Shown: positions 24,736 to 33,656 of the stretch, in pieces
How positions within the stretch are numbered: position 1 is the first letter of the stretch
Layout: every line of letters starts with the position of its first letter
Assembly (NCBI GenBank): GCA_963815785.1
Contig: CAWFHZ010000007.1
Coordinates: 62,001-126,000 of the forward strand
Direction of reading: 5' to 3'
DNA length: 64,000 bases
Source: DATFVA01 sp963815785
GTDB lineage: Bacteria; Bacteroidota; Ignavibacteria; Ignavibacteriales; Ignavibacteriaceae
The notes under the pieces: model-generated
What the model was told of the DNA's origin: nothing
Database searches by the model: none
The model's input: only the letters and a program-made list of their open reading frames with translations
Position numbers and translations under genes: made by a program

Positions 24736-26202
24736 TTAAGCTTCTTCACCTGAATGGTACGCAATAAGTTTTAAATTTACATCCATTCCTGTTATCGCAA
24801 CATGTGGTCTGAATTCTGCGCTGATCTGAAAGAAACCTGGTCTTTCTTTTAGCTCTGTAACATCGAGCTTATAAGATCGAAGAGGTTTTTCTGCAACAAT
24901 TTTTTCTGCAGGGTTAGGCATATCAACTACAAGAGTATCAAGCCAGCTTGACATGTCTTTTTTAATTTCGCCTGCACCGGCATTTTTACCTACAAAAACC
25001 AATTGCCGGTATTTAAGGTAGTGAGCAATTCTTGTTACAAGCATTGTATACTGAAGTCTTGATCCAACCGAAAAATTTGCAGTGGCAGCGGGATCATTTT
25101 TTATTTGTTTTGGTCTGTTTGCGGAAGGTGTTTCAAAGAAACAGGCATAATCTGTTCTGTCCCAGTGAGCCAAAGGAATAAAACCAAGATCACAAAGTTC
25201 TGCATCTTTTGCCTGACCAACAGAAGCTTCAACAGGAACCTTTAATTTTTTCTGTCCATGCTCTTCGTAAGTTGGTACAGGAAGACTTTCAACCTTTCCG
25301 CCTGATTCAACACCAACTATCTTCACGCTCCAGCCCCACTTTTCAAAGCTTTTCACCATATTAGAAGCCATTGCAAAAGAAGTGCTGCACCAGAGACTAT
25401 TATCTTTTCCTTCTCTCATTACATTTTCAGTATAGTTAAAATTCTTTGTTGGTTCCGCTTCCGCGCTGTATGGAAGCCTGCCAAGGAATCTTGGTAAAGT
25501 TAATCCTATGTATTTTGAACGGTCATCATCCCTGAAAGCTCTCCACGAAGCATAAGCGGCACCTTCTTTCAATTGTTCGGGCAGGAACCGGTTGTTCATT
25601 ACATCGCTCATACTTTTCTCTCCAAAAAACTCATGGCTTGCATTTCCTATGAATGGAATTTGAGCAGATTCAGAAAGAACGGATAGATGCTGAAGCAATG
25701 AGATATCCTGCGGCGAATTACTCACCGCGAAATCCGCAACAATAGCAGTATAAGAGTGTCCACCCACTTTATCATAAGCTCCCCAATATATATGATGCCA
25801 TAAACCTGAATCTTTCTCATATCCTTCTCCAAGTGCAGCATCATTAAGGTCATCATAAAGTTCTTCTTTTGAAGCGTCAAGTAATTCGAATTTTACAGGT
25901 TTACTGAATTCCGTATTTTGTACAAGGAATAAAAGACCCCGCCAGGTTGATTCAAGTTCCTGAAAATCCTGATTGTGTAAAATTTCATCCATCTGGGCGC
26001 TAAGTACAGTATCAAGATCGGCAATGTAAGAGTCTACCAAAGCACCGGTAATTTTAAAGACTTCTGATTCTTTACCGACTTTACCTATAAACTCAGCCAC
26101 TGCAGATTTCTTGGAATCATCCAGCATGGAGATTAACTTATCAACAGAACTCTGGGAAGTTTCCTGTCCCTGTTCTGTTGCTTCTGATTTTTCTTTTGCC
26201 AT
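24736..26202 (-). CDS. tssC: T6SS sheath large subunit TssC
   Basis: 488 residues, usual TssC length. Conserved segments include FQELESTWRGLLFLVQNTEF, FIGNASHEFFGEK, LPRFLGRLPY, FNYTENVMREGKDNSLWCSTSFAMA and the C-terminal FQISAEFRPHVAITGMDVNLKLI. With TssB it forms the contractile sheath. The ATG follows a GGAGGT ribosome-binding site by 8 bases. It lies 58 bases after tssB and 59 bases before hcp. Confidence 0.96.
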   Translation of the reverse strand: MAKEKSEATEQGQETSQSSVDKLISMLDDSKKSAVAEFIGKVGKESEVFKITGALVDSYIADLDTVLSAQMDEILHNQDFQELESTWRGLLFLVQNTEFSKPVKFELLDASKEELYDDLNDAALGEGYEKDSGLWHHIYWGAYDKVGGHSYTAIVADFAVSNSPQDISLLQHLSVLSESAQIPFIGNASHEFFGEKSMSDVMNNRFLPEQLKEGAAYASWRAFRDDDRSKYIGLTLPRFLGRLPYSAEAEPTKNFNYTENVMREGKDNSLWCSTSFAMASNMVKSFEKWGWSVKIVGVESGGKVESLPVPTYEEHGQKKLKVPVEASVGQAKDAELCDLGFIPLAHWDRTDYACFFETPSANRPKQIKNDPAATANFSVGSRLQYTMLVTRIAHYLKYRQLVFVGKNAGAGEIKKDMSSWLDTLVVDMPNPAEKIVAEKPLRSYKLDVTELKERPGFFQISAEFRPHVAITGMDVNLKLIAYHSGEEA

Positions 26203-26210
26203 TTAATTAA

Positions 26211-26216
26211 ACCTCC
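26211..26216 (-). promoter_or_regulatory. strong ribosome-binding site of tssC
   Basis: GGAGGT on the minus strand, 8 bases before the ATG of tssC. Together with the hcp site it marks the two most abundant structural proteins of the machine. Confidence 0.6.
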
Positions 26217-26260
26217 GTTTAACAATTTTAAAATTCATAAATATTTTATTCTCAATTGAA

Positions 26261-26761
26261 TTATTTTTCTTTAGTAGTACCCAATTTGTTCATCAGATCG
26301 TCAATACTCGCACCACCGTCTTTAAGTACTCCTTCCAATGCTTTCTTCAGGTTTGCGTCTTTAAGAACGGCAAGTTTGAGTTCTTTTAATCTTTCCCTTG
26401 CCGCAAGAAGTTTTTGCAGAGGTTCAACTTTTTTAACAACTTCATCAGGATGAAAATCTTTAATATCCTGAAAATCAAGATTTACTTCCATTTTTGCTTC
26501 GGGGTCATCAGAGAGTTTATTCGAAACTGTAAGCTTTAGTTTCGGATTTATATCTTTAAGAACTCTCTTATAATCACCCTTGTTACCGATAGTTCTTAAC
26601 CTACGGTCTTTTACCGGTGGTTGGCTTCCGGGTTCACTTTTACTAAAGTTCCCTGGAATCAGCATCCTGTAATCAAGTTCCACACTTTCCTTAGCATCAC
26701 TGCTCGGGAGAATGGCAACTTTAACACGCTGTGCGATTTTTGGTGTTACTGGTCTGGCCAT
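26261..26761 (-). CDS. tssB: T6SS sheath small subunit TssB
   Basis: 166 residues. Family landmarks: VKVAILPSSDAKESVELDYRML near the start, RLRTIGNKGDYKRVLKDINPKL, LDFQDIKDFHPDEVVKKVEPL, and the C-terminal helices LLAARERLKELKLAVLKDANL and LIDDLMNKLG-like. It pairs with TssC in the sheath. The gene begins 2 bases after tssA ends. Confidence 0.95.
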   Translation of the reverse strand: MARPVTPKIAQRVKVAILPSSDAKESVELDYRMLIPGNFSKSEPGSQPPVKDRRLRTIGNKGDYKRVLKDINPKLKLTVSNKLSDDPEAKMEVNLDFQDIKDFHPDEVVKKVEPLQKLLAARERLKELKLAVLKDANLKKALEGVLKDGGASIDDLMNKLGTTKEK

Positions 26762-26763
26762 TA

Positions 26764-28437
26764 TTACTTTCTCCTTTTATGTTTTTGTTGTTCTAAATTA
26801 ATTGCTAACATTCCGTTGTGTTTGGCTATTCTATAAAATAATTCTTCCTGTTCTTTCTCTAACAGTTGTTTCGTAATCTCAGAATCTGTTGCAAATAAAA
26901 GCTGAACGTTTGTCAGGTAAAGAGATTGCCATACTGCTGTACTAAGCGCGGGTTCCCATTCTGACAGCTTAAGCTCGTCAATCATCAATTTAAGTTCTTC
27001 AAGATTTACTTTTGCAACGGTGTATTGTCTGGCTTCATAACAAAAATTTGCGAGATTTAATCTTATGAGAAATTTTCCTTTAACCCGGTCTTCTGATTTC
27101 AGTTTCTGTTGCATCAACTCAAAATTTTCTTCAAAATTTTTAGGAAGCGACTTTATAGCCTGTTCATAATCCTCATTAATTTTATCATAAGTCGGGTCGA
27201 CAATCGGAGTAAGATTTACGGAACCTGCATCTGTAGATTTACTTTCAGAAGGGGCTGCCCTGGAAATTTCATCCAGCCATTTTAAGGTTTCTTTATCTGC
27301 AAAAGGAATTTCTCCCCCGCTGAATTTCAAATTCTGAAGTTCAGGAAGTCTTTTAACTAGCCGGGACAAATAATATTTAATATCTGTTGCTGAAGTAGAG
27401 TAATTCCCGCCCTTCTTTTCAAGCGATTGCACAAGATATCTCTGTGCATCAAGCCAATATCGGAACTCGCTGTTGTCTTTAATAAATTCCAGTTCAATCC
27501 TGGGAATTAAAACTTCAATTTTATTTTCAGTGAACCACTCTTTTATTAGTTTTCTAATAATTTCATTCGGAGGTTCAACATTCGTAATTTTTTCTTCTGC
27601 AAAAGGAAGAACTAAATTACTCCATTGTAACTGCCGCGCGATACCAAATGCGAAATATGATTCCGGGATTCTTTCAACTGTTTCATTATTCTGAAGAATC
27701 TCGTAGAAATAATTCAGTGTTTTCCTCAGTTGAGCCACAGCTTCATCTTCTGAGGCAGGTCGGGTTGTTTTTATTACTGCGGCTGATTCATCACGAACAG
27801 GAGCCGCCGATGTTTGTCTTACCTCTTGTTTGGGCTGAGGTGCGGGAGCGGGTTTCTTCTCGGGAACCGGGGGAGGATTTAAAACTTTTTTTGCAGTTTC
27901 CGTATGCGCTGTTATTATATCCTGCAATCCCTGTAAAACAGGAATATTTTCAGGAAGAAGTTTTTCACATTCGGATGTAATTAACCCTAATAATTCGTTA
28001 ATCTTTATAACATTATCAGCATTTGATTTCTTAATTTCCTCTCGTTCAATTAGTTTAGTTACTCTTGAAGTGTTAAGAAATTGTATTGCTTTGCTTTTAT
28101 GTACGACATTTTCAGGGAATAAATCTGTCCCGAAATTTTTGAGCAAATGAAAAACCAGTTCCAGTCCGTTCTGAAATCCTTTTAATTGCTCTGTTCTGTA
28201 GAGAGCAAAACATAGCCAGGAAGCTACTTTAATATCTTTGCTTTTTTCTTTCAAAATTAATTCTGAGAGTTCAATCCAGTTTTTGTAATCAGGAACTGTT
28301 TTAGGAAATTCCATGCTTAGTTTGAAAAAATCCTCATCATTTGCTGTATCGGTTCCGGTTGGGGATTCCCCCGCAATCGGTTCCAGAAATTCCTGAACAA
28401 ATTCTGAAACTTCGGGTTCGGCTACTGTTTCAGCCAT
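26764..28437 (-). CDS. tssA: T6SS protein TssA
   Basis: 557 residues, in the long TssA range. An ImpA-type N-terminal domain is present (FVQEFLEPIAGESPTGTDT, NWIELSELILKEKSKDIKVASWL, LFPENVVHKSKAIQFLN). A Pro/Lys/Ala-rich linker (PPPVPEKKPAPAPQPKQE, about 195-215) follows, then a helical C-terminal region ending in basic HKRRK. TssA caps and primes tube/sheath assembly. It is adjacent to tssB (2-base gap). Confidence 0.9.
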   Translation of the reverse strand: MAETVAEPEVSEFVQEFLEPIAGESPTGTDTANDEDFFKLSMEFPKTVPDYKNWIELSELILKEKSKDIKVASWLCFALYRTEQLKGFQNGLELVFHLLKNFGTDLFPENVVHKSKAIQFLNTSRVTKLIEREEIKKSNADNVIKINELLGLITSECEKLLPENIPVLQGLQDIITAHTETAKKVLNPPPVPEKKPAPAPQPKQEVRQTSAAPVRDESAAVIKTTRPASEDEAVAQLRKTLNYFYEILQNNETVERIPESYFAFGIARQLQWSNLVLPFAEEKITNVEPPNEIIRKLIKEWFTENKIEVLIPRIELEFIKDNSEFRYWLDAQRYLVQSLEKKGGNYSTSATDIKYYLSRLVKRLPELQNLKFSGGEIPFADKETLKWLDEISRAAPSESKSTDAGSVNLTPIVDPTYDKINEDYEQAIKSLPKNFEENFELMQQKLKSEDRVKGKFLIRLNLANFCYEARQYTVAKVNLEELKLMIDELKLSEWEPALSTAVWQSLYLTNVQLLFATDSEITKQLLEKEQEELFYRIAKHNGMLAINLEQQKHKRRK

Positions 28438-28461
28438 AATAATATCCTGTTTTTTTCATTA

Positions 28462-28592
28462 TCAGAAACTCTTTAAATATTCAAGAAGGGAAACAGACTC
28501 ATCTATTCTATTATCCTCATGGTATTCATCAGAATTATTTAATGTAATGCGTCTTTTATTTTCATTATCCACCGAAATTAAATCGGAAAAGT
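28462..28592 (-). other. out-of-frame continuation of tagF
   Basis: After the tagF stop at 28593-28595, a different frame on the same strand stays open to a TGA-TAA pair at 28464-28459. It reads TIPNINFPFKLLPINFSDL then ISVDNENKRRIT and DESVSLLEYLKSF. Entered about 17 codons before the tagF stop, it would replace the short tail QFQILIFPLNFYR by about 60 protein-like residues. It would also bring the tagF end to 24 bases from tssA, as tight as the other gaps in this operon. A single-base indel around 28630 is therefore likely, real or from assembly. Confidence 0.45.
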
Positions 28593-29342
28593 TTATCGGT
28601 AAAAGTTTAAAGGGAAAATTAATATTTGGAATTGTTCATCATTCTTCTTATTCCAGAATAGTGATGAATGCTGTATAGTCAGATTCATTTTTTTAGCTAA
28701 CACGTAAATAATAAACCCGGCATCATTGCAAAAATGTAAGTCATCAGAGGTAAACGAAATTTTTATAAATGTTGAATCTGTATAAATTATGTTTTTTATA
28801 TTGCCTGGTAAATTATTCAATTTTGTTCGCAGTAAAAATTCGTGTAATTGCGTGCTTGATAAATACTGATGGAAACTATTTTTGAGTGAATTTCCCTCAA
28901 TTAAATTTAAACTATAGGTTTTTAATGTGTTATTGAGAGAAAGAAGATCTTCTTCTTTTCTCAAATTGCAATCGAGTGTTTTAATTACGTGATCAAGTGC
29001 GTTAGGGAGAAGATGAAACTCATCAACTTGTTTAGCCGGAATAACTGAAAATATTATAAATGGGAAATCACGGTTACTTTTATCTTTGCTGGCATAAATC
29101 ATTCCCGTAGCAAACTTTTCTGACGAAGGAACCGGAATGAAGAAATTTGTCGGGGGAAGAGTCTCATACTTTGTTTTCCATTCTGACTTATACTTTAGTT
29201 TTGTGTAAGATAAACCCTCCTGAAGCCAGTTATCAATAAAAGTAATTTCAGGTGATGCAGAATTAAACTTTATGAAATCATTAAACTCAGGAAGTTTTCC
29301 GAAATATCCTGTTAAATATTCTGTTGAGTTTTTATTAAACAA
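28593..29342 (-). CDS. tagF: T6SS-associated protein TagF
   Basis: 249 residues of the TagF/BMA_A0400 family. It starts with GYFGKLPEFNDFIKFN, then FIDNWLQEGLSYTKLKY, and contains FIPVPSSEKFATGMIYASKDKSNRDFPFIIF, the typical core. TagF represses T6SS assembly post-translationally in Pseudomonas and often sits beside tssM, as here (19-base gap). The C-terminus looks truncated by a frameshift (see the out-of-frame continuation at 28462-28592). Confidence 0.85.
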   Translation of the reverse strand: MFNKNSTEYLTGYFGKLPEFNDFIKFNSASPEITFIDNWLQEGLSYTKLKYKSEWKTKYETLPPTNFFIPVPSSEKFATGMIYASKDKSNRDFPFIIFSVIPAKQVDEFHLLPNALDHVIKTLDCNLRKEEDLLSLNNTLKTYSLNLIEGNSLKNSFHQYLSSTQLHEFLLRTKLNNLPGNIKNIIYTDSTFIKISFTSDDLHFCNDAGFIIYVLAKKMNLTIQHSSLFWNKKNDEQFQILIFPLNFYR

Positions 29343-29361
29343 AACCTTTTATGTAAGATGA

Positions 29362-32300
29362 TTAATTAAGTTTGTCAGGCAGATGAAATGAATTGAAGAA
29401 ATCTCTTGCAAACGGATTTTTTGAACTTCCCGAACTTAACTGGTAAGATACTGTCACATCATAACTGCCGCTCTTTTGGAAGAACCAGTTGAATGTGTAT
29501 TGTGAGGATGATTCACCTCTTGAAATATTTGCCTGGTTAAGCAAACGGAACAAAGCCCATTCGCCGTCATAAGCTTTAGAATCGGAGGTCCCAATATTTC
29601 TTATAGAAATATTCATTCTTGCTCCGGGTGTTCCTCTTACGCCCGGCCAGACAAAATCAGACCAGAACGGTGATCCCATTTTATAATAATTTTCCACACC
29701 ATCAATATAAAGGTAAACCTGTTCTACAATAGGTTTTTCATTACCTATTGTTTTCGACTCAGGGAGCTGAGGTTTTAACCTGAAGTTAATTCCAAGATCA
29801 CCATTTTTAAATAAGGTGCTGGTTATATCATCTGCTTTTTTTAAAGCATTTATTAATTCATTGGAAACTGCTAACCCTTCTTCATTCCATTGGTTTACTT
29901 TCCAGTTATCTTTATTAATAAATGCACTCAATTCATTATTATAGAATGACCAGATTACACCTGATTGCGGCTTAAAAAAATCTTTAAAATCCTGAATAGG
30001 ATCTTCTGTCTGCGAATCCTTAAATGGAAAAGCTGAGGCCAGTGATTTATTAAATGCATCGACAACTTTAGCTTTCCATTGTTGGTTTAAATACTCACTT
30101 GCATCAGCAAGTATAGCTTTCCAGGACAGCCTGATTGGATCATAGAATAAATTTTGGAGAGCCGGTGCATTATATGCTGCACCTCTTACCATCTGCTGAG
30201 CGGTTGTAAATTCTATAGTCTTTTGTCCTAGTAATTTTGTAGCGTAATCCATTGCCAGATCCTGTCCGCCCTTAACCTGATCGAGCACTCCGCTTATCGT
30301 TCCGTATTGAGCAAAAATTGCGTTTAAATCTGCACCACTTGATCCATCCTGTGACCCAAGAACAAATTTTATGTATTTTTTTGTCTCATTCAGTCCAACT
30401 GAATTAACATCCAATCCTGCAAATTGATTATTCTTTTTAACTGAATCGGGGGGTGATTGAATATCAACTATTATACTTAATTGTGTAGCAAATAATTTTA
30501 ATACAGATACAAGAGGTGAATTTACCGGATCGCTCAAAATCTTCATATTATTTGCAGCAAGAGGAACATTATCAAATCCAGTATATCTTATACTCTGTAA
30601 AAATTGTAACCAGTTTTGTTTGTAATCATTCAGGTAAAGAGTTACAAGTCCCTTCTTTATTTCTTCACTATTAAGACCGTCATCCGAAGATTTAAGATTT
30701 GTTTTTCCAAGAACCCAATCTTCTTTGCCGGGATTTACGCTTTCCTCAATTATAGCCTGCTTAATATAATTCATCCAACCATCCGCAGTAAAAATATAAG
30801 GCACTCTTTGTTCGGTTGTCATAACTCCTGAATATCTGCCGCCAATTGCCTGCTCTAGTGAAAGTTCATTAGGAAACTGGCTTATTCCATTTTGTTTGAG
30901 TCTTGCATATATACTCTCGGCATTTGGTTTATACTGAATTCTATCTCTGACCATACTAATCAGAAGATTATCACTGCGAACAGGAAAAACTTCTTTGTCC
31001 GGTAAAAGGCTCACATAAAATGAAATGTAATCTTTGAACAGATGTTTCAGAGAATCTTTTTCACTTGTTGATGCGATGGGATTGGAAGAAATGTAGCGGG
31101 AATCCAGTACTTCGGTAAAAACGTGAGTAAGAAATTTTTGTGAGGATGTATCCAGTCTTGCTCTTTCGTTTCCCAGTAATAAATAGGATTTAAGATAATT
31201 GTAAATAATCTCGCCTGAATAATCTTTTCCATTTGCATAACTATTCAGATTTTTCATCAATTCATCATAAATATTCTGTTGAAAAAAATCTGATGTTTTT
31301 TTAACAAAAATTTCTTTAAGATAAGGGAGTGTTTTCTCGCTTCTATCCATTCCAAAACTGATAAAAGCTTCGTTCCCTTCGCCGTTCTGTATTGCATTAA
31401 TCAAACTGATAAGACTATCAGTCTTTGAAAAGTTACTTAAAAGATTTCCGCCCCAGTTTAGGCGCAGAAATGATGAAGACACATTTTTTTCTTTTTGAAG
31501 AAAACTGCTGCTGCCGCTATAACCAATAAAGGTTAAAACTGAAAACAGTAGAAGAAGGATTATTGAGGCAGCAATGGTTATGAGTCTTGATGAGCTTTGT
31601 TTTTTAACCGCTCCTTTTGTCTGTCCGGCAGAAAAATTCTGATCCCCAATTACAATATCGTTTAACAAATCTTTTATAAAATAATTTTTCTTCTCAGTAA
31701 CTTCTTCAGAATCATCTGCCGTTGGTTCAGGAAGATTAAATTGTTTTGCAATTTCTTTTATGGCAATATCAAGCGGCAAACCTTCCTGGGTTCCGCTGGT
31801 AAAATAAAATCCACGGAACAGGGGATTATCCTGATACGGATTGTGCTGAAATACTTCACCGACAAGGTATGTTAATTTCTGCTGAAGCGAATTGAACTGG
31901 AACGGAAAGAGAAAGACTTTCCTCCGCTGTTCTCTTTTTAAAGGATTGCTTAACCTGATAGTTCGTATATCAAATAGTTTTTTTGAAAGTTTTTTAAACT
32001 CTGATTCAAACATTCCTTTCGGATCCTGTGACAAAATCTGCTGGGAGTTAAAAGTTGCTCCCCATATTTGTGAACGTTCTATTTCACTAAAATCACCATA
32101 GTAATCAACAAATCCCTGTATCAAATCACATTTAGTAAAAACAAAATACACCGGGAAATTAACACCGAGGTTTTCAATCAATTCATCAATTCTCTGGCGC
32201 ATGTTTTTTGCATGTTCAAAAAGCTGATCTTTATCAGCTCCGATTATTTCATCGATATTAATTGCAATGATTACCCCGTTTACCGGTCTTCTTTTCCTGT

Positions 32301-32901
32301 TCTTTTTTAAGGTGTCCAGAAATGCGATCCATTCGGGTCTATCTTCAGACTGCGAAATATATCTTCCTGCGGTATCCAGAAAAATTGCTTTGGTTGAAAA
32401 AAACCAGTCACAGTTTCTTGTGCCGCCTACTCCGTGAAATCCATCTTTACCAAAAGGAAATTCCAACCCCGAATTTTGAATAGCCGTTGTTTTTCCAGCG
32501 GCAGATGGTCCGATTATCATATACCAGGGAAGTGCATAAAGGGCTGCTTTTCCCGATTTTCCATTAGCAATTTTAGAGTTTTTAAGAGATGAAATTGCTG
32601 CTTCAAGTTGTTTCTTAAATTGTTCTATCTCAGCTTTCTTTTCAGGGCTCAGGTTCTGCATCTGGTCATCTGCCTGGTTGCCTATCGATTGCTCTATCTG
32701 GTTTGCCTTCTGAGCATCTTTCATCTTTTTATACATAATCAGAATTGTTACAATCAGGAAAATGAATACGATTATAGCAATCTGAACAAAGAAAGTTATT
32801 CCGAAAATAGGACCGAGAACGAGGACAAGAATTATCAGAAGAATTCCTGCAATCGCCATTATTGATGACGGATTTTTAATAAAATTTATTATTGCATTCA
32901 T
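29362..32901 (-). CDS. tssM: T6SS inner-membrane protein TssM (IcmF)
   Basis: 1179 residues. Two N-terminal membrane segments (about 13-35 and 37-58) are followed by a cytoplasmic NTPase domain with Walker A GPSAAGKT at 131-138 and IFLDTAGRYI as Walker B/switch. A third membrane segment (LITIAASIILLLLFSVLTFIGY, about 445-466) precedes a large periplasmic region. It ends with a beta-rich C-terminus that in the family contacts TssJ. With TssL and TssJ it spans the envelope. Its presence separates this system from Bacteroidota T6SS(iii). Confidence 0.95.
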   Translation of the reverse strand: MNAIINFIKNPSSIMAIAGILLIILVLVLGPIFGITFFVQIAIIVFIFLIVTILIMYKKMKDAQKANQIEQSIGNQADDQMQNLSPEKKAEIEQFKKQLEAAISSLKNSKIANGKSGKAALYALPWYMIIGPSAAGKTTAIQNSGLEFPFGKDGFHGVGGTRNCDWFFSTKAIFLDTAGRYISQSEDRPEWIAFLDTLKKNRKRRPVNGVIIAINIDEIIGADKDQLFEHAKNMRQRIDELIENLGVNFPVYFVFTKCDLIQGFVDYYGDFSEIERSQIWGATFNSQQILSQDPKGMFESEFKKLSKKLFDIRTIRLSNPLKREQRRKVFLFPFQFNSLQQKLTYLVGEVFQHNPYQDNPLFRGFYFTSGTQEGLPLDIAIKEIAKQFNLPEPTADDSEEVTEKKNYFIKDLLNDIVIGDQNFSAGQTKGAVKKQSSSRLITIAASIILLLLFSVLTFIGYSGSSSFLQKEKNVSSSFLRLNWGGNLLSNFSKTDSLISLINAIQNGEGNEAFISFGMDRSEKTLPYLKEIFVKKTSDFFQQNIYDELMKNLNSYANGKDYSGEIIYNYLKSYLLLGNERARLDTSSQKFLTHVFTEVLDSRYISSNPIASTSEKDSLKHLFKDYISFYVSLLPDKEVFPVRSDNLLISMVRDRIQYKPNAESIYARLKQNGISQFPNELSLEQAIGGRYSGVMTTEQRVPYIFTADGWMNYIKQAIIEESVNPGKEDWVLGKTNLKSSDDGLNSEEIKKGLVTLYLNDYKQNWLQFLQSIRYTGFDNVPLAANNMKILSDPVNSPLVSVLKLFATQLSIIVDIQSPPDSVKKNNQFAGLDVNSVGLNETKKYIKFVLGSQDGSSGADLNAIFAQYGTISGVLDQVKGGQDLAMDYATKLLGQKTIEFTTAQQMVRGAAYNAPALQNLFYDPIRLSWKAILADASEYLNQQWKAKVVDAFNKSLASAFPFKDSQTEDPIQDFKDFFKPQSGVIWSFYNNELSAFINKDNWKVNQWNEEGLAVSNELINALKKADDITSTLFKNGDLGINFRLKPQLPESKTIGNEKPIVEQVYLYIDGVENYYKMGSPFWSDFVWPGVRGTPGARMNISIRNIGTSDSKAYDGEWALFRLLNQANISRGESSSQYTFNWFFQKSGSYDVTVSYQLSSGSSKNPFARDFFNSFHLPDKLN

Positions 32902-32929
32902 ATCAGATTTTTTTTATGGAGATATTGAT

Positions 32930-33625
32930 TTAGGCAATGAGATTTTTTAAAGCATCTATTATATCGTTTGCTTTACCGGTAGCAGACAAAGACATAATAA
33001 CATAAAAAATTAAAAAGATAACCACTGCAGAAGCAGGATAAATCCATGTTGGCAATCCACCTCCTGATGAAAGAACCACAGTATCCGAAGGTTTACCATT
33101 GGGAGAAATTGCATCAATTGATTGATACATTTCGGGGTGAAGTTCTAAATTCAGATCATCTATAATTCTTCTTAGCGATTCGGGTGACTGAAGCTGGTAT
33201 TTTCCTTTAAAACCAAGAGCAAGACATAAATAATAAATTTCCAGAGCATCCTTATTTGCACTGCTTCTCTGTCTGAGTTCTTCGAGGTTAGTAAAAAATT
33301 CTTCACCTGCATTAAAGGTGTCAAACATTTTTATCTGTAACGGATCCGAAAGCCATACTTCTTTCTGATTCCATTTAGAACTAATAATTGTTTCATCCAG
33401 AAAGGCCACAAGTGCAAATTTTGCCTTGGTCACTTTTTCATTGTCAATTCCCGAACTTCTTGCTTCACGTTCGAAACGATCGAACATTTCAGTAACCCTG
33501 TTTTTAAGAGTTTCAGGATTGCCGTAATTATCCGTTGAGCGGAGCTGAAGAATCAGCATAAGGCATTCAGATGCTAATTCTGAAATGGGTCTTTTTTTAT
33601 CAGTTTTTTGAGAAGGAATTTCCAT
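32930..33625 (-). CDS. tssL: T6SS inner-membrane protein TssL (DotU/IcmH)
   Basis: 231 residues. The DotU fold is recognised from LASECLMLILQLRSTD, FALVAFLDETIISSKWNQKEVW, FNAGEEFFTNLEELRQR, LEIYYLCLALGFKGKYQ. A single C-terminal membrane helix (about 193-214) precedes only about 15 residues. There is no C-terminal OmpA/peptidoglycan-binding domain, and no separate TagL was found among the core genes. It lies between tssK (31-base gap) and tssM (28-base gap). Confidence 0.94.
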   Translation of the reverse strand: MEIPSQKTDKKRPISELASECLMLILQLRSTDNYGNPETLKNRVTEMFDRFEREARSSGIDNEKVTKAKFALVAFLDETIISSKWNQKEVWLSDPLQIKMFDTFNAGEEFFTNLEELRQRSSANKDALEIYYLCLALGFKGKYQLQSPESLRRIIDDLNLELHPEMYQSIDAISPNGKPSDTVVLSSGGGLPTWIYPASAVVIFLIFYVIMSLSATGKANDIIDALKNLIA

Positions 33626-33656
33626 ATCGATTTATTTTTGTTTATTGAATTTTTAT

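Noticed and set aside
24736..26202. Reading the contractile gene set as a phage tail or eCIS island
   Set aside because: TssJ, TssK, TssL, TssM, TssA, TagF and ClpV are all present, which defines a T6SS; no phage capsid, holin or eCIS-type AAA gene was seen.
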